A DNA stretch of 64,000 nucleotides from Streptosporangium subroseum (lineage in GTDB: Bacteria > Actinomycetota > Actinomycetes > Streptosporangiales > Streptosporangiaceae), in the NCBI RefSeq assembly GCF_900188345.1, contig NZ_FZOD01000011.1, positions 140,252 through 204,251 of the forward strand, in the 5' to 3' direction. Made by a program: the position numbers and the translations under genes. The notes beneath the pieces were generated by a model. It ran no database searches. It worked only from the letters and a program-made list of their open reading frames with translations, and had not been told where the DNA came from. Of this stretch, positions 33,764-41,799 are shown piece after piece. The stretch's first letter is position 1. Every line of letters starts with the position of its first letter.

Positions 33764-34401
33764 GCCGTCACCGGGACCGGCCGGGTCGCGAGGTCCCTGC
33801 GCCAGGCCAGCAGGCCCGAGACGCAGAGCGCGAGGAAGATCACATAGAGGGCGCCGGTGAGGTACAGGCCCTTGTGGACGTAGAGCGGGACGTAGATCAG
33901 GTCGACCACGATCCACAGCCACCACGACTCCACCAGCTTGCGGGTCTGCCCGTAGGTGGCCATCAGCGAGAGTGCGGTGGTCAGGGCGTCCCAGAAGGGC
34001 ACGGTCGAGTTGGTCCAGGTGGCGAGGACAACGGTGAGCACGGCGGTGGCGACGACGCCGCAGCCGATCAGCGCGGCCCATTCGGTGCGATCGGTCCTGC
34101 GGACCGTCAGCCGGGTCCGGCCCGCCCCGCCGTACAGCCACTGCCACCAGCCGTACAGCCCGAGCGCCACGTAGAGGATCTGCAGGGCCGCGTCGGCGTA
34201 GAGTCCGACGGCCAGGAAGACCAGCCCGAGCAGGATCACGTTGGCGACGCTGATCGGCCAGTTCCAGAGGTGCTGGCGGGCCACCAGCCAGACCGTGAGG
34301 ATCCCGGTGACGAAGCCAAGGAACTCGGCCCAACTGGTGGGCGCCCCGCCGACGACGAAGGCGGGTTGGAGGAGGGGATCCAGGAGTTCTGCGAGCGTCA
34401 T
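33760..34401 (-). CDS. pnuC: Nicotinamide riboside transporter
   Basis: 213 residues with about seven to eight helices. PnuC hallmarks are NWPISVANVILLGLVF (about residues 47-62) and the C-terminal WWLWIVVDLIYVPLYVHKGL. PnuC proteins facilitate uptake of nicotinamide riboside, trapped inside by phosphorylation. The ATGA overlap with nadR makes the two a coupled NAD-salvage pair. A palindrome lies just upstream of its start. Confidence 0.93.
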   Translation of the reverse strand: MTLAELLDPLLQPAFVVGGAPTSWAEFLGFVTGILTVWLVARQHLWNWPISVANVILLGLVFLAVGLYADAALQILYVALGLYGWWQWLYGGAGRTRLTVRRTDRTEWAALIGCGVVATAVLTVVLATWTNSTVPFWDALTTALSLMATYGQTRKLVESWWLWIVVDLIYVPLYVHKGLYLTGALYVIFLALCVSGLLAWRRDLATRPVPVTA

Positions 34402-34413
34402 GCGATCTCCTTA

Positions 34414-34430
34414 ATCGTCGCTGTGACGAT
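34414..34430. promoter_or_regulatory. Palindromic operator upstream of pnuC-nadR
   Basis: ATCGTC and GACGAT are perfect inverted arms around GCTGT, flanked by A/T (TTA before, AATA after). The site lies 13 bp before the pnuC ATG, in the 38-bp gap after pxpC. Position and symmetry suggest the site of an NAD-metabolism repressor such as NrtR; the regulator's identity is inference. Confidence 0.6.
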
Positions 34431-34439
34431 AATAGATGA

Positions 34440-35297
34440 TCACATATGGAAGCGGATCCGGTCACCGGGGCGGAGCTGGGCGGCTCTGGCGAGGGCGGCC
34501 GAGGTCAGAACGGCGATGACGGGATAGCCGCCCGTGGGCGGGTGATCGGCGAGAAACACGATCGGCTGGCCGTTGGGCGGCACCTGGACGGCTCCGGCCA
34601 CCATGCCCTCGCTGGGCAGCTCCCCCTCACGGATCCGATCGAGGCGGGTGCCGCGCAGCCGGACGCCCACCCGGTTGCCGTCCTGACTGACCTCGTACGG
34701 CTCCGCGCACAGGTCGGCCAGCGCGCCGGGCACGAACCAGTCGTCGCGGGGCCCCGGCAGGGCTCGCAGGACATCTGTCATGACTCCGGGCTGCGCCGCC
34801 GCGTCCACGGTGAGCGGAGGCAGAGCGCCGGTCGGCCCCACGGGCAGGACCGTTCCGGGACGGAGCGGGGGAGGGCCGAGACCGGAGAGCGAGTCGGTCG
34901 ACCTGCTCCCCATGGTGACGGGAGTGTCGATGCCGCCCCTGATCGCGACGTAGGTGCGCAGGCCCGCCGAGGGGAGCCCGATCCGGAGCTCGTCGCCCGG
35001 AGCGACCCAGAACGGCGCGCACATCCCCGCGGGGACCGTCCCGCGGGGCCGCGAAAGCTCCACGGGACAGGGAGCCCCGGTGACGGCGGCCCAGGCTCCG
35101 GCGGCGAAGAGCAACCGGGCACCGCCGAAGGTCAGCTCCACTCCCGCCGCGCCCTCGGGGTTGCCGACCAGGCGGTTGGCCAGCCGCAGGCTCGGCGCGT
35201 CGGCGGCGCCGGAGCGGGGCACACCGAGGTGACCGTATCCGGGCCGGCCGAGATCCTGCACGGTGGTGTACGGTCCCGGAGCGATCACCTCGATCAT
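34440..35297 (-). CDS. pxpC: 5-oxoprolinase subunit C
   Basis: 285 residues from ATG 35297, overlapping the pxpB stop (ATGA). It has the biotin-carboxyltransferase-like (KipA/AHS2) fold with the signature TTVQDLGRPGYGHLGVPRSG near the N-terminus and a C-terminal HPPTGGYPVIA motif. With PxpA and PxpB it makes the ATP-dependent enzyme that hydrolyses 5-oxoproline (pyroglutamate) to glutamate. Last of three consecutive pxp genes. Confidence 0.92.
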   Translation of the reverse strand: MIEVIAPGPYTTVQDLGRPGYGHLGVPRSGAADAPSLRLANRLVGNPEGAAGVELTFGGARLLFAAGAWAAVTGAPCPVELSRPRGTVPAGMCAPFWVAPGDELRIGLPSAGLRTYVAIRGGIDTPVTMGSRSTDSLSGLGPPPLRPGTVLPVGPTGALPPLTVDAAAQPGVMTDVLRALPGPRDDWFVPGALADLCAEPYEVSQDGNRVGVRLRGTRLDRIREGELPSEGMVAGAVQVPPNGQPIVFLADHPPTGGYPVIAVLTSAALARAAQLRPGDRIRFHM

Positions 35298-35989
35298 GGA
35301 CCGGCGATCGGCTGGAAGCGCACCCGCGTGCCCGGGGTGAGAACGGCGGGCGGGTCGGCGGTCACGTCCCACACGATCAGGGGGGAGCGGCCGAGCAGCC
35401 GCCAGCCGCCCGGGGAGGCCGAGGGATAGACCGCGGAGTAAGGTCCGGCGATCGCCACCGCACCGGCGGGCACCGAGGTCCGCGGGGTGGAGAGCCGAGC
35501 CACGTGCAGCACCGGATCCAGACCCGTGAGATAGGCGAATCCGGGGGCGAACCCCAGCCAGCCCACCACCAGCTCCCGCCGGGTGTGCAGCTCGACCACC
35601 TCCGCCACGGAGAGCCCGCTCAGGGCGGCCACGTCGTCCAGGTCGGCGCCGTCGTAGACCACGGGGACCGTCACGGTCCTGGTGGGCAGGGAGGCTCCGG
35701 CGCCGGTGGTGCGGGCCGTGGCCAGCAGGCCGGAGAGCAGGTCCCGCAGCCGTGACAGGTCGGCGCCCGGCGCGGCGACCAGGACGGTGGCGGGGCCGGG
35801 CACGATCTCGACCACCCCGGCGGGGCGATCGGCCCGCAGGAGGGCGTCCAGCCGGTGGGAGACCTCCAGCGAGCCGGTCTCCACCAGCAGGGCGTGCTCT
35901 CCGGCCCGCCGGATCGTCATCGTGCCCTCCGGCGCGCCGCCCTCGCGGGCCGTCTCCAGGCTCACCGGTGGGGCGTGCTCGCGGGTCAT
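35294..35989 (-). CDS. pxpB: 5-oxoprolinase subunit B
   Basis: 231 residues from ATG 35989; an in-frame ATG at residue 24 gives the more usual family length. KipI/AHS1 fold with VPVVYDGADLDDVA, the conserved GFAPGFAYLTGLD and the late PGGWRLLGRSP. Partner of PxpC, probably forming the ATP-dependent subcomplex. It lies 10 bp after pxpA. Confidence 0.92.
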   Translation of the reverse strand: MTREHAPPVSLETAREGGAPEGTMTIRRAGEHALLVETGSLEVSHRLDALLRADRPAGVVEIVPGPATVLVAAPGADLSRLRDLLSGLLATARTTGAGASLPTRTVTVPVVYDGADLDDVAALSGLSVAEVVELHTRRELVVGWLGFAPGFAYLTGLDPVLHVARLSTPRTSVPAGAVAIAGPYSAVYPSASPGGWRLLGRSPLIVWDVTADPPAVLTPGTRVRFQPIAGP

Positions 35990-35999
35990 CGCACCGGCC

Positions 36000-36755
36000 T
36001 CACGTGAAGGCCCTCAGCGTCACCCCGGCCTTGACCAGGCCGTCGCGGACGCTCCGCGCCAGGAGCACGGCGCCGGGGGTGTCGCCGTGCACGCAGATCG
36101 AGCGCGCGTCCACGGGGACCTGGGAGCCGTCCACGGCGGTGACCGTCTGGTCGGTCGCCATGCGCACGGCCCTGGCGGTGACCTCGGCGGGGTCGTGGAG
36201 CACGGCGCCGGGGGAGCGGCGGGAGACCAGGGCGCCCGCGGAGGTGTAGGCGCGGTCGGCGAAGGCCTCGACGACGGTGGCGAGCCCCTCGCGGGCGGCG
36301 ATCTCGTGGACGGCGGAACCGGGCAGGGTCAGCACCGGCAGGCCCCGGTCGTAGTCGACCACCGCGGTCACGACCGCCTCGGCCTGCTCGGGATCGCGGC
36401 AGATCCGGTTGTAGAGCGCGCCGTGCGGCTTGACGTAGGAGACCCGGCCGCCCATCGCCCTGGCGATCCCGTCGACCGCCGCCAGCTGGTACAGCACCTC
36501 GGCGCAGAGCTCCTCCGGATCCACCTCCATCTCGCGGCGCCCGAACCCGGCCAGGTCCCGGTAGGACACCTGCGCGCCGATCATCACGCCCCGGTCCACC
36601 GCGGCCGCGCAGGTGCGGCGGATGATCACCGGATCGCCCGCATGGAATCCGCAGGCGATGTTCGCGCTGGTCACCACGTCGAGCAGGGCCATGTCGTCGC
36701 CCAGCCGCCAGATGCCGAAGCCCTCACCCAGGTCGGCGTTGAGATCGATCACCAT
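36000..36755 (-). CDS. pxpA: 5-oxoprolinase subunit A (LamB/YcsF family)
   Basis: 251 residues starting MVIDLNADLGEGFG, the canonical beginning of the family. Further signatures are SANIACGFHAGDP and YVKPHGALYN, which line the active site of this deacetylase-like barrel. It is thought to complete 5-oxoproline hydrolysis started by PxpBC. It begins 7 bp after the unknown gene upstream, so the operon is unknown-pxpA-pxpB-pxpC, possibly extending to pnuC-nadR. Confidence 0.93.
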   Translation of the reverse strand: MVIDLNADLGEGFGIWRLGDDMALLDVVTSANIACGFHAGDPVIIRRTCAAAVDRGVMIGAQVSYRDLAGFGRREMEVDPEELCAEVLYQLAAVDGIARAMGGRVSYVKPHGALYNRICRDPEQAEAVVTAVVDYDRGLPVLTLPGSAVHEIAAREGLATVVEAFADRAYTSAGALVSRRSPGAVLHDPAEVTARAVRMATDQTVTAVDGSQVPVDARSICVHGDTPGAVLLARSVRDGLVKAGVTLRAFT

Positions 36756-36762
36756 GGCTCAC

Positions 36763-38337
36763 CTACATCGGAGGTTCGTCGGGTATGTCTGCGATGTCGT
36801 CAAGGGCGATGGCCAGCTCCTCCGGATCGTCGCCGATCCGCTCGGCGATCTCGATCAGGACGTGCAGCACGTCGTGCCGGTCGTGGCCGAGGTCCAGCAG
36901 CCGCTGGGCGGCCTCCCAGAGCTGCGGAGGATCGCCCTCCCAGAGGCGGCCGGCGATCTCCTCGTGCCAGGCGAGGTGCTCGTCGTAGTCGGGCCGGTTG
37001 ATCTCGCCGCCGTGATCGATCCCCAGCAGGACCCGCCGGTCGGTCTCGTCGGCGGGATTCAGCAGGCCGAGCTTGATCTCGCCGTGCGTGCCCTGGAGGA
37101 ATGGGAACGCGAACACCCGTCTGGCCAGGGCCGACAGGTCGCCGTCGGGCAACAGCCGCTCCAGCAGGTTGTCGTCGAGGCCGAAGGTCGTCGGGTCGCG
37201 GTAGGCCTCGGCGAACTTGGCCGTCGCCTCCCAGATCCCGTCGAGGGTGGCGCGCAGGCCCTCGTCGGGCAGACCGGTCCTGCGCGCGGCGAAGCGCGCC
37301 CATGCCCCCAGCACGTGGGGCACCGCCTCCTGCTCGGCAGGGGTGAGCAGGACCTTGCGCGGCAGCCAGTCGAGAAGGAACGTCTCGCACTTGGTCGGGC
37401 TTACCCGGAGCGGACGGCCGAAATCCTGGTCGCAGCCGTAGTCGATGATGTGGTCGGCGCACCGGGAGGCCGCCGAGGGGTCCGACAGGTGCTCGGCCGC
37501 GCTCGAGGACAGGAACTCCGCGGCCAGCATCGCCCGGCGGTCGCGGCTGTAGGGAGCCTCGCTGTGCAGCGGGGCCGGGCGCTTGCGGCCGGGCGGCAGC
37601 GCCTTGATCCGGGACCGGGCGAAGGCGTGGTAGGCGCTGTAGCTGTCGCTGATCGGCGCGGACGTCCTGCGGTCGCCGTACTCCACGGTGGCCTTCATGG
37701 CCGATTCGAGCAGTGCCCTGGACTGCTGCGGCTCGATCTCCTGGAACCTCAGCATCGGGTTGCCCTCGGCCTCGGCCCGGGCCTGTTCCAGCAGCTTGTC
37801 CACGTGTGAGGAGACCCAGGCGTCGCGGGCGATGCCCCGCATGTTGTAGTCCACGATCACGACCAGCGCGTGCCGGTCCTCGCCGCTGTCCGCACCCCGG
37901 TAGCCGAAGGTGCAGATGACCGTGTCTTGGTCGCCGTAGGCGTCGCGGGAGACGAAGCAGCCGGTCGGCTTGACCGCGCCCAGCCGGTTGGCCCAGCGGG
38001 GCCTGGCCACGTCGCGCTCCATGAGCGCCAGCGCCGCGCCCTCCGCCTTGGCGGCCTGGCGGGCGGTGCCGAGGTAGGCCAGCGCGATCAGCAGGGTGAG
38101 CGCGGCAGGAGACCCGGCCTTGGCCGCGTAGTCGACCAGACCCTCACCGAGGACCTGCTCGGCGTCTCCCCGTTTCAGCCGGCGCCCCCACCATGCTCCG
38201 ATCATGTCCGAGACCATGAGCTCGGCGTCCAGCGGGCTGCGTACGGCGAGCAGCTCGCGAGCCGCCAGCAACATCTCGGAGAAAACCTCATCCGGAGACT
38301 GGCTCTCCCTGGGGTCTCGACGATGTCGCCGGCTCAA
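36763..38337 (-). CDS. Conserved hypothetical cytoplasmic protein, operon-linked to pxpABC
   Basis: 524 residues from TTG 38337. This start is chosen because GGAGGAGG lies just upstream and the sequence before it is not protein-like. There is no signal peptide or membrane segment. It is mildly acidic with many Ala/Leu/Asp/Arg, and reads as an alpha/beta protein in the first 300 residues (LVVIVDYNMRGIARDAWVS) and helical in the C-terminal part, which has an acidic end (DDIADIPDEPPM). I do not recognise a domain. The 7-bp spacing to pxpA means it is co-transcribed; a role in peptide or glutamate metabolism is only inferred from that. Confidence 0.75.
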   Translation of the reverse strand: MSRRHRRDPRESQSPDEVFSEMLLAARELLAVRSPLDAELMVSDMIGAWWGRRLKRGDAEQVLGEGLVDYAAKAGSPAALTLLIALAYLGTARQAAKAEGAALALMERDVARPRWANRLGAVKPTGCFVSRDAYGDQDTVICTFGYRGADSGEDRHALVVIVDYNMRGIARDAWVSSHVDKLLEQARAEAEGNPMLRFQEIEPQQSRALLESAMKATVEYGDRRTSAPISDSYSAYHAFARSRIKALPPGRKRPAPLHSEAPYSRDRRAMLAAEFLSSSAAEHLSDPSAASRCADHIIDYGCDQDFGRPLRVSPTKCETFLLDWLPRKVLLTPAEQEAVPHVLGAWARFAARRTGLPDEGLRATLDGIWEATAKFAEAYRDPTTFGLDDNLLERLLPDGDLSALARRVFAFPFLQGTHGEIKLGLLNPADETDRRVLLGIDHGGEINRPDYDEHLAWHEEIAGRLWEGDPPQLWEAAQRLLDLGHDRHDVLHVLIEIAERIGDDPEELAIALDDIADIPDEPPM

Positions 38338-38477
38338 GCAGCCTCCTCCGTCGGCCGCATGAGCCTGTCGCCGCTGCCGCCGCGTTGATTGGCCCGTTCG
38401 CTTCGCTCGCTCACGCCCCAACCTTCTCGCATTCCCGGGCCAAACGGTGCGTAGAAGACGGCCGGGTGCCCCCGATG

Positions 38478-38720
38478 CTACCGGGGACTTCGGGGCGGCG
38501 GCGCGGAGTTGACAAGGGCGAGCAAATGCTCGCGCGCCACACGTTCGATCACTTCGGGCGTCACCCTGATACCGAGGTGCTCGGCGCAGGCCCGGACTTC
38601 GGCCACGCATCGATCCACGGTGGACGCGGGAACAGTGAGAAACTCAGCGGCCAGACGGGCGCTCACCGGCTCGTGGCACGTCGTCGTGCCGCCGGTGGAG
38701 CGGATGGCGAGAGCGGGCAT
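38478..38720 (-). CDS. Small helical protein, three-helix-bundle dimerisation-domain type
   Basis: 80 residues from ATG 38720, with GGAGGA 11 nt upstream; an upstream in-frame ATG at 38789 gives 103 residues. The core VSARLAAEFLTVPASTVDRC followed by two more amphipathic helices resembles small actinobacterial three-helix-bundle proteins often linked to regulators or heat-shock genes. Function unknown. It lies 140 bp upstream of the 524-residue gene on the same strand. Confidence 0.55.
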   Translation of the reverse strand: MPALAIRSTGGTTTCHEPVSARLAAEFLTVPASTVDRCVAEVRACAEHLGIRVTPEVIERVAREHLLALVNSAPPPRSPR

Positions 38721-39463
38721 GAGTGTCGCATTCCTCCGGTTTTCCGGGGGGATGACCCCCAGGGAGACGGCCGGGACGTGCGTTCTCATTCCACAACTTA
38801 TCCCGTAAGTGTCAACCCTCCGAGGGAGTGATATGGGAAGCTGACAACTTAACTTGACTCAACTTGGCTACAGGGGAGCGGGCCGGTGTCGTCGAAGAGG
38901 GAGCCAAACGGACAAGGAGTCAGTAGCCTGATCTTGCCGGGGATGCCGATGGAGACGAGGTCGGCAGTTGCCGGGACGGTCCGGCTCGATCCTGCTAGGG
39001 TCCTGGCCGCAAACGTTTAAGGCGTCGGCGATGATCGCGCCGGTGGCCGCGAACACGGTGGGAGCAGCGTCAGGTTCTGGGCGGCGCAAGGCCGGCGAGA
39101 GCCATGACGCCGAGCACGCGGGAGGATCCCGATCCGGGCTTCTCGCATCAGGGCGTTAGATTGCCTCGGCCTCGGAAAGGGGGCGGATGCGGCGGGAGAC
39201 AGCGTCACCATCCGGCTCCGGCTCAGTGCCGGCCGGCGGATGGCCGTGCCGGTGTCCCGGCGCGTTAGCGTGGAACCCCCGGGCCCCGGGCCGAAGACGT
39301 TCGAGGGATGCGCCGACCTCATCATGGGCGGGGCTTCCGTCCGCACACACCCATCGCTGATGATGTACTGCAGGATCCGGTCCCCCGGAGCCGCGCTACG
39401 CCAATTCGCAAGTTTGGAGATGTGCCTCGTGGGAGACCCTGGCACGCGACGGAGGTGCCGACC
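38721..39463. other. Gene-poor region upstream of the PP2C phosphatase
   Basis: About 740 bp without a supported gene. Near the left end, AACTT recurs several times (38844-38870: GACAACTTAACTTGACTCAACTT), a possible regulator-binding cluster for the divergent small gene. A minus-strand frame near 39010-39090 reads FAATGAIIADALNVCGQDP but cannot be extended. The right end should hold the phosphatase promoter. Confidence 0.5.
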
Positions 39464-41557
39464 ATGAGCGCCGAAACCTCCGTGCCCCGTCCCCGGGAGT
39501 CGGGTGTGGACATCTCAGACTCCGGGCTGTTACAGGGCTTGCTGTCGCAGTCACCGTTCGCTTTCGCGTTCTTCGACCCCGCCGGTCGTTTCCAGCGGGT
39601 CGACGAGGTCTTCGCCGACGTGGTCGGGCTCTCCGTCGAGCGTCTGGTCGGCCGGGCTCCGGGCGAGTTGCTCTCCGCCGATCTCACCGCGCTCATCGAG
39701 GGCTCGGTCCGTGGCATCGCGGAAGGCTCCGAGGTCGATGGCGATCAGCGGATCCGGGTGCGCACGGCCGACGGGGAGACCCATCACTGGTCGCTGACGT
39801 TCTCCCCGGTCCACGACGACAAGGGCACGCTCCGCGCGGTCTGCCTCATCGGGGTGAACATCACCGACAGCAGGCAGGTCGAGGAGGATCTGCGGCGCAG
39901 CGAGGAGCGTTACCGCTCGCTGGTCGAGGCCCAGTCCCAGCTCGTGTGGATCACCGCGCCGACCGGGGTCGTCATGGAGGACGCGCCGCAGTGGCGCGCC
40001 ATCACCGGCCAGGGCCTTGAGGAATACCTCACCCACGGCTGGCTGGAGGCCGTTCATCCCGATGATCGTCCCCACACCGAGGAGGCGTGGCGCGACGCGC
40101 TGCGCGGCCGGACCATGTTCGAGTGGAGCTATCGCGTTCGCACCCGGTCCAGCGGCTATCGCCACTTCGAGGTGCGCGCGGTCCCGATCATCCGGCACGG
40201 CCGGGTGGTCGAGTGGGTGGGCGCGAACACCGACGTCACCCCGCAGCGCGAGGCCGAGGAGATGCGCGGGCGGCTGACCGATCAGCTTGGCGCCGCCGCC
40301 CTGCGGACCGCGCGGCTCCAGGGCGCCACGGCGATGCTCGCCGAGGCGCTCACCGTCGAGCAGGTCGTCCAGGTCATCATCGACGTGGGCCGTACGGCGC
40401 TGGCGGCCGACCGGTCGGCCGTGGCGCTGCTCGACATCGACAGGGCCGCCCTGAAGCTGGTCAACAGCGGTGGCATCCCCGATGTGCCCGGCGCGCCGGG
40501 CGAGGAGATCCCGCTGTCGCACTCCAGCGTGATGACCATGGCGGTGAACAGCCGCCGCCCGGTCTTCGCCGAGTCCCCCGAGAGCCTGAAATCCCAGCTC
40601 GTGGACGCGGGAGGCGAGGAGGAGACCGTCACCAGCTTCATCGCCCACAGCGATGAGCGGGCCTGGGTGGGCCTGCCGCTGCTGGCCGCGGGGCGCGCGC
40701 TCGGCGCGCTGCGCTTCTCCTTCACCAGGCCCCAGAAGATCTCTCAGGAGGACGGCGTCTTCCTGGAGGCGCTCGCCGGGCAGTGCGCCCTGGCCGTGGA
40801 GCGGGCCACCCTGTTCGAGCGGGAGCACCGCACCGCCGAGACGCTCCAGCGCAGCCTGCTGCCCGATCGCCTGCCGGTGGTGCGCGGTCTGGTGCTGGCC
40901 CAGCGCTTCCGCTCGGGAAGCCGTCACGTGCAGGTCGGAGGCGACTGGTACGACGCGTTCGTGCTGCAGGACGGCCGGGTCGCGGCGGTGGTCGGCGACG
41001 TCATGGGCAAGGGTGTCAAGGCCGCGGCGGGGATGGGCAGGATCCGCAACGCCATGCGGGCCCTGGCACTGACCAATCCGCCGCCCGCGGCGGTCCTCAC
41101 CGGCCTGGATCGGGTCTTCGAGGCCACCGAGGAGGAAGAGCAGGTCACCACCCTCGCCTACATGGTGGTCGAGCCCGGCACCGGAGAGGGCACGCTGGCG
41201 CTGGCCGGACACCCGCCGCCCCTGCTCGTCTCACCGCAGGGCGTGCCGCTGCTGTGCGACGGTGAGCCGGGCACGCCGCTCGGCTGGCCCACGAGCCGCA
41301 GGCAGTTCCGGTTCTGCGTTCCTCCTGGTCACACCGCTGTCCTGTATTCGGATGGTCTGGTCGAGAACAGGAAGCGTGGGCTCGATGCCGGACTAGCTGA
41401 ACTTTGCTCTGTTGTGACCGAAGCGCCACCCGAAGTCGTCGGAAGCCCGCATATGTTGCTGGATTTCCTGGTGGATCGGATGCTGTCGGGATATGAGCAG
41501 GATGACGACGTCACGGTGCTCGCGATTCATGTTCCTCCAGCCACGAAGAGTGACTGA
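39464..41557 (+). CDS. PAS-PAS-GAF-PP2C (SpoIIE/RsbU-type) serine phosphatase
   Basis: 697 residues from ATG 39464, 8 nt after GGAGG. Two PAS domains (about residues 20-140 and 145-275), a GAF domain (about 300-450) and a C-terminal SpoIIE-type PP2C phosphatase (about 465-690). Phosphatase motifs are GGDWYDAF, VGDVMGKG and YSDGLVE, with the metal-binding aspartates present. Such proteins dephosphorylate anti-sigma-factor antagonists (STAS proteins) in response to small-molecule, redox or light signals sensed by PAS/GAF. It is soluble, with no membrane helix. It lies directly upstream of the principal sigma gene, with 242 bp between. Confidence 0.92.
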   Translation: MSAETSVPRPRESGVDISDSGLLQGLLSQSPFAFAFFDPAGRFQRVDEVFADVVGLSVERLVGRAPGELLSADLTALIEGSVRGIAEGSEVDGDQRIRVRTADGETHHWSLTFSPVHDDKGTLRAVCLIGVNITDSRQVEEDLRRSEERYRSLVEAQSQLVWITAPTGVVMEDAPQWRAITGQGLEEYLTHGWLEAVHPDDRPHTEEAWRDALRGRTMFEWSYRVRTRSSGYRHFEVRAVPIIRHGRVVEWVGANTDVTPQREAEEMRGRLTDQLGAAALRTARLQGATAMLAEALTVEQVVQVIIDVGRTALAADRSAVALLDIDRAALKLVNSGGIPDVPGAPGEEIPLSHSSVMTMAVNSRRPVFAESPESLKSQLVDAGGEEETVTSFIAHSDERAWVGLPLLAAGRALGALRFSFTRPQKISQEDGVFLEALAGQCALAVERATLFEREHRTAETLQRSLLPDRLPVVRGLVLAQRFRSGSRHVQVGGDWYDAFVLQDGRVAAVVGDVMGKGVKAAAGMGRIRNAMRALALTNPPPAAVLTGLDRVFEATEEEEQVTTLAYMVVEPGTGEGTLALAGHPPPLLVSPQGVPLLCDGEPGTPLGWPTSRRQFRFCVPPGHTAVLYSDGLVENRKRGLDAGLAELCSVVTEAPPEVVGSPHMLLDFLVDRMLSGYEQDDDVTVLAIHVPPATKSD

Positions 41558-41799
41558 ATGAATCAGTCATAACGGTTGCTTTCGGGTATCGGTGCCTCGC
41601 TTACGTACGCACTACTCTCTTGGTCGGCCTAGGGTGGAGGACAACCGCCAGGAGGCGGCCGTATGGATCACGGTGTCATGCCACAATGCTGGACAGGTGC
41701 GTCGCGGTTCGCGCGGCCTCGCTAATTACAACTAGAGCTAACTGCCCCTAGTTGGGCATCTGGGTCCATTCTCGTCACGCTTTCCTTCGAGAGGTGTTC
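41558..41799 (+). promoter_or_regulatory. Upstream region of the principal sigma factor gene
   Basis: 242 bp of AT-richer sequence likely to hold the sigma promoters. A short hairpin CCGCC-AGGA-GGCGG lies near 41650-41663. No -35/-10 pair is clear enough to mark. Confidence 0.4.

Noticed and set aside
38810..38815. TTGACA on the minus strand as a -35 element for the small helical gene
   Set aside because: The nearest -10-like sequence is only about 7-9 bp away; spacing is wrong for a sigma-70 type promoter.
39010..39090. Minus-strand reading FAATGAIIADALNVCGQDP as a transposase C-terminal remnant
   Set aside because: Only some 20 codons look transposase-like and neither side extends the match; no inverted terminal repeats were seen.
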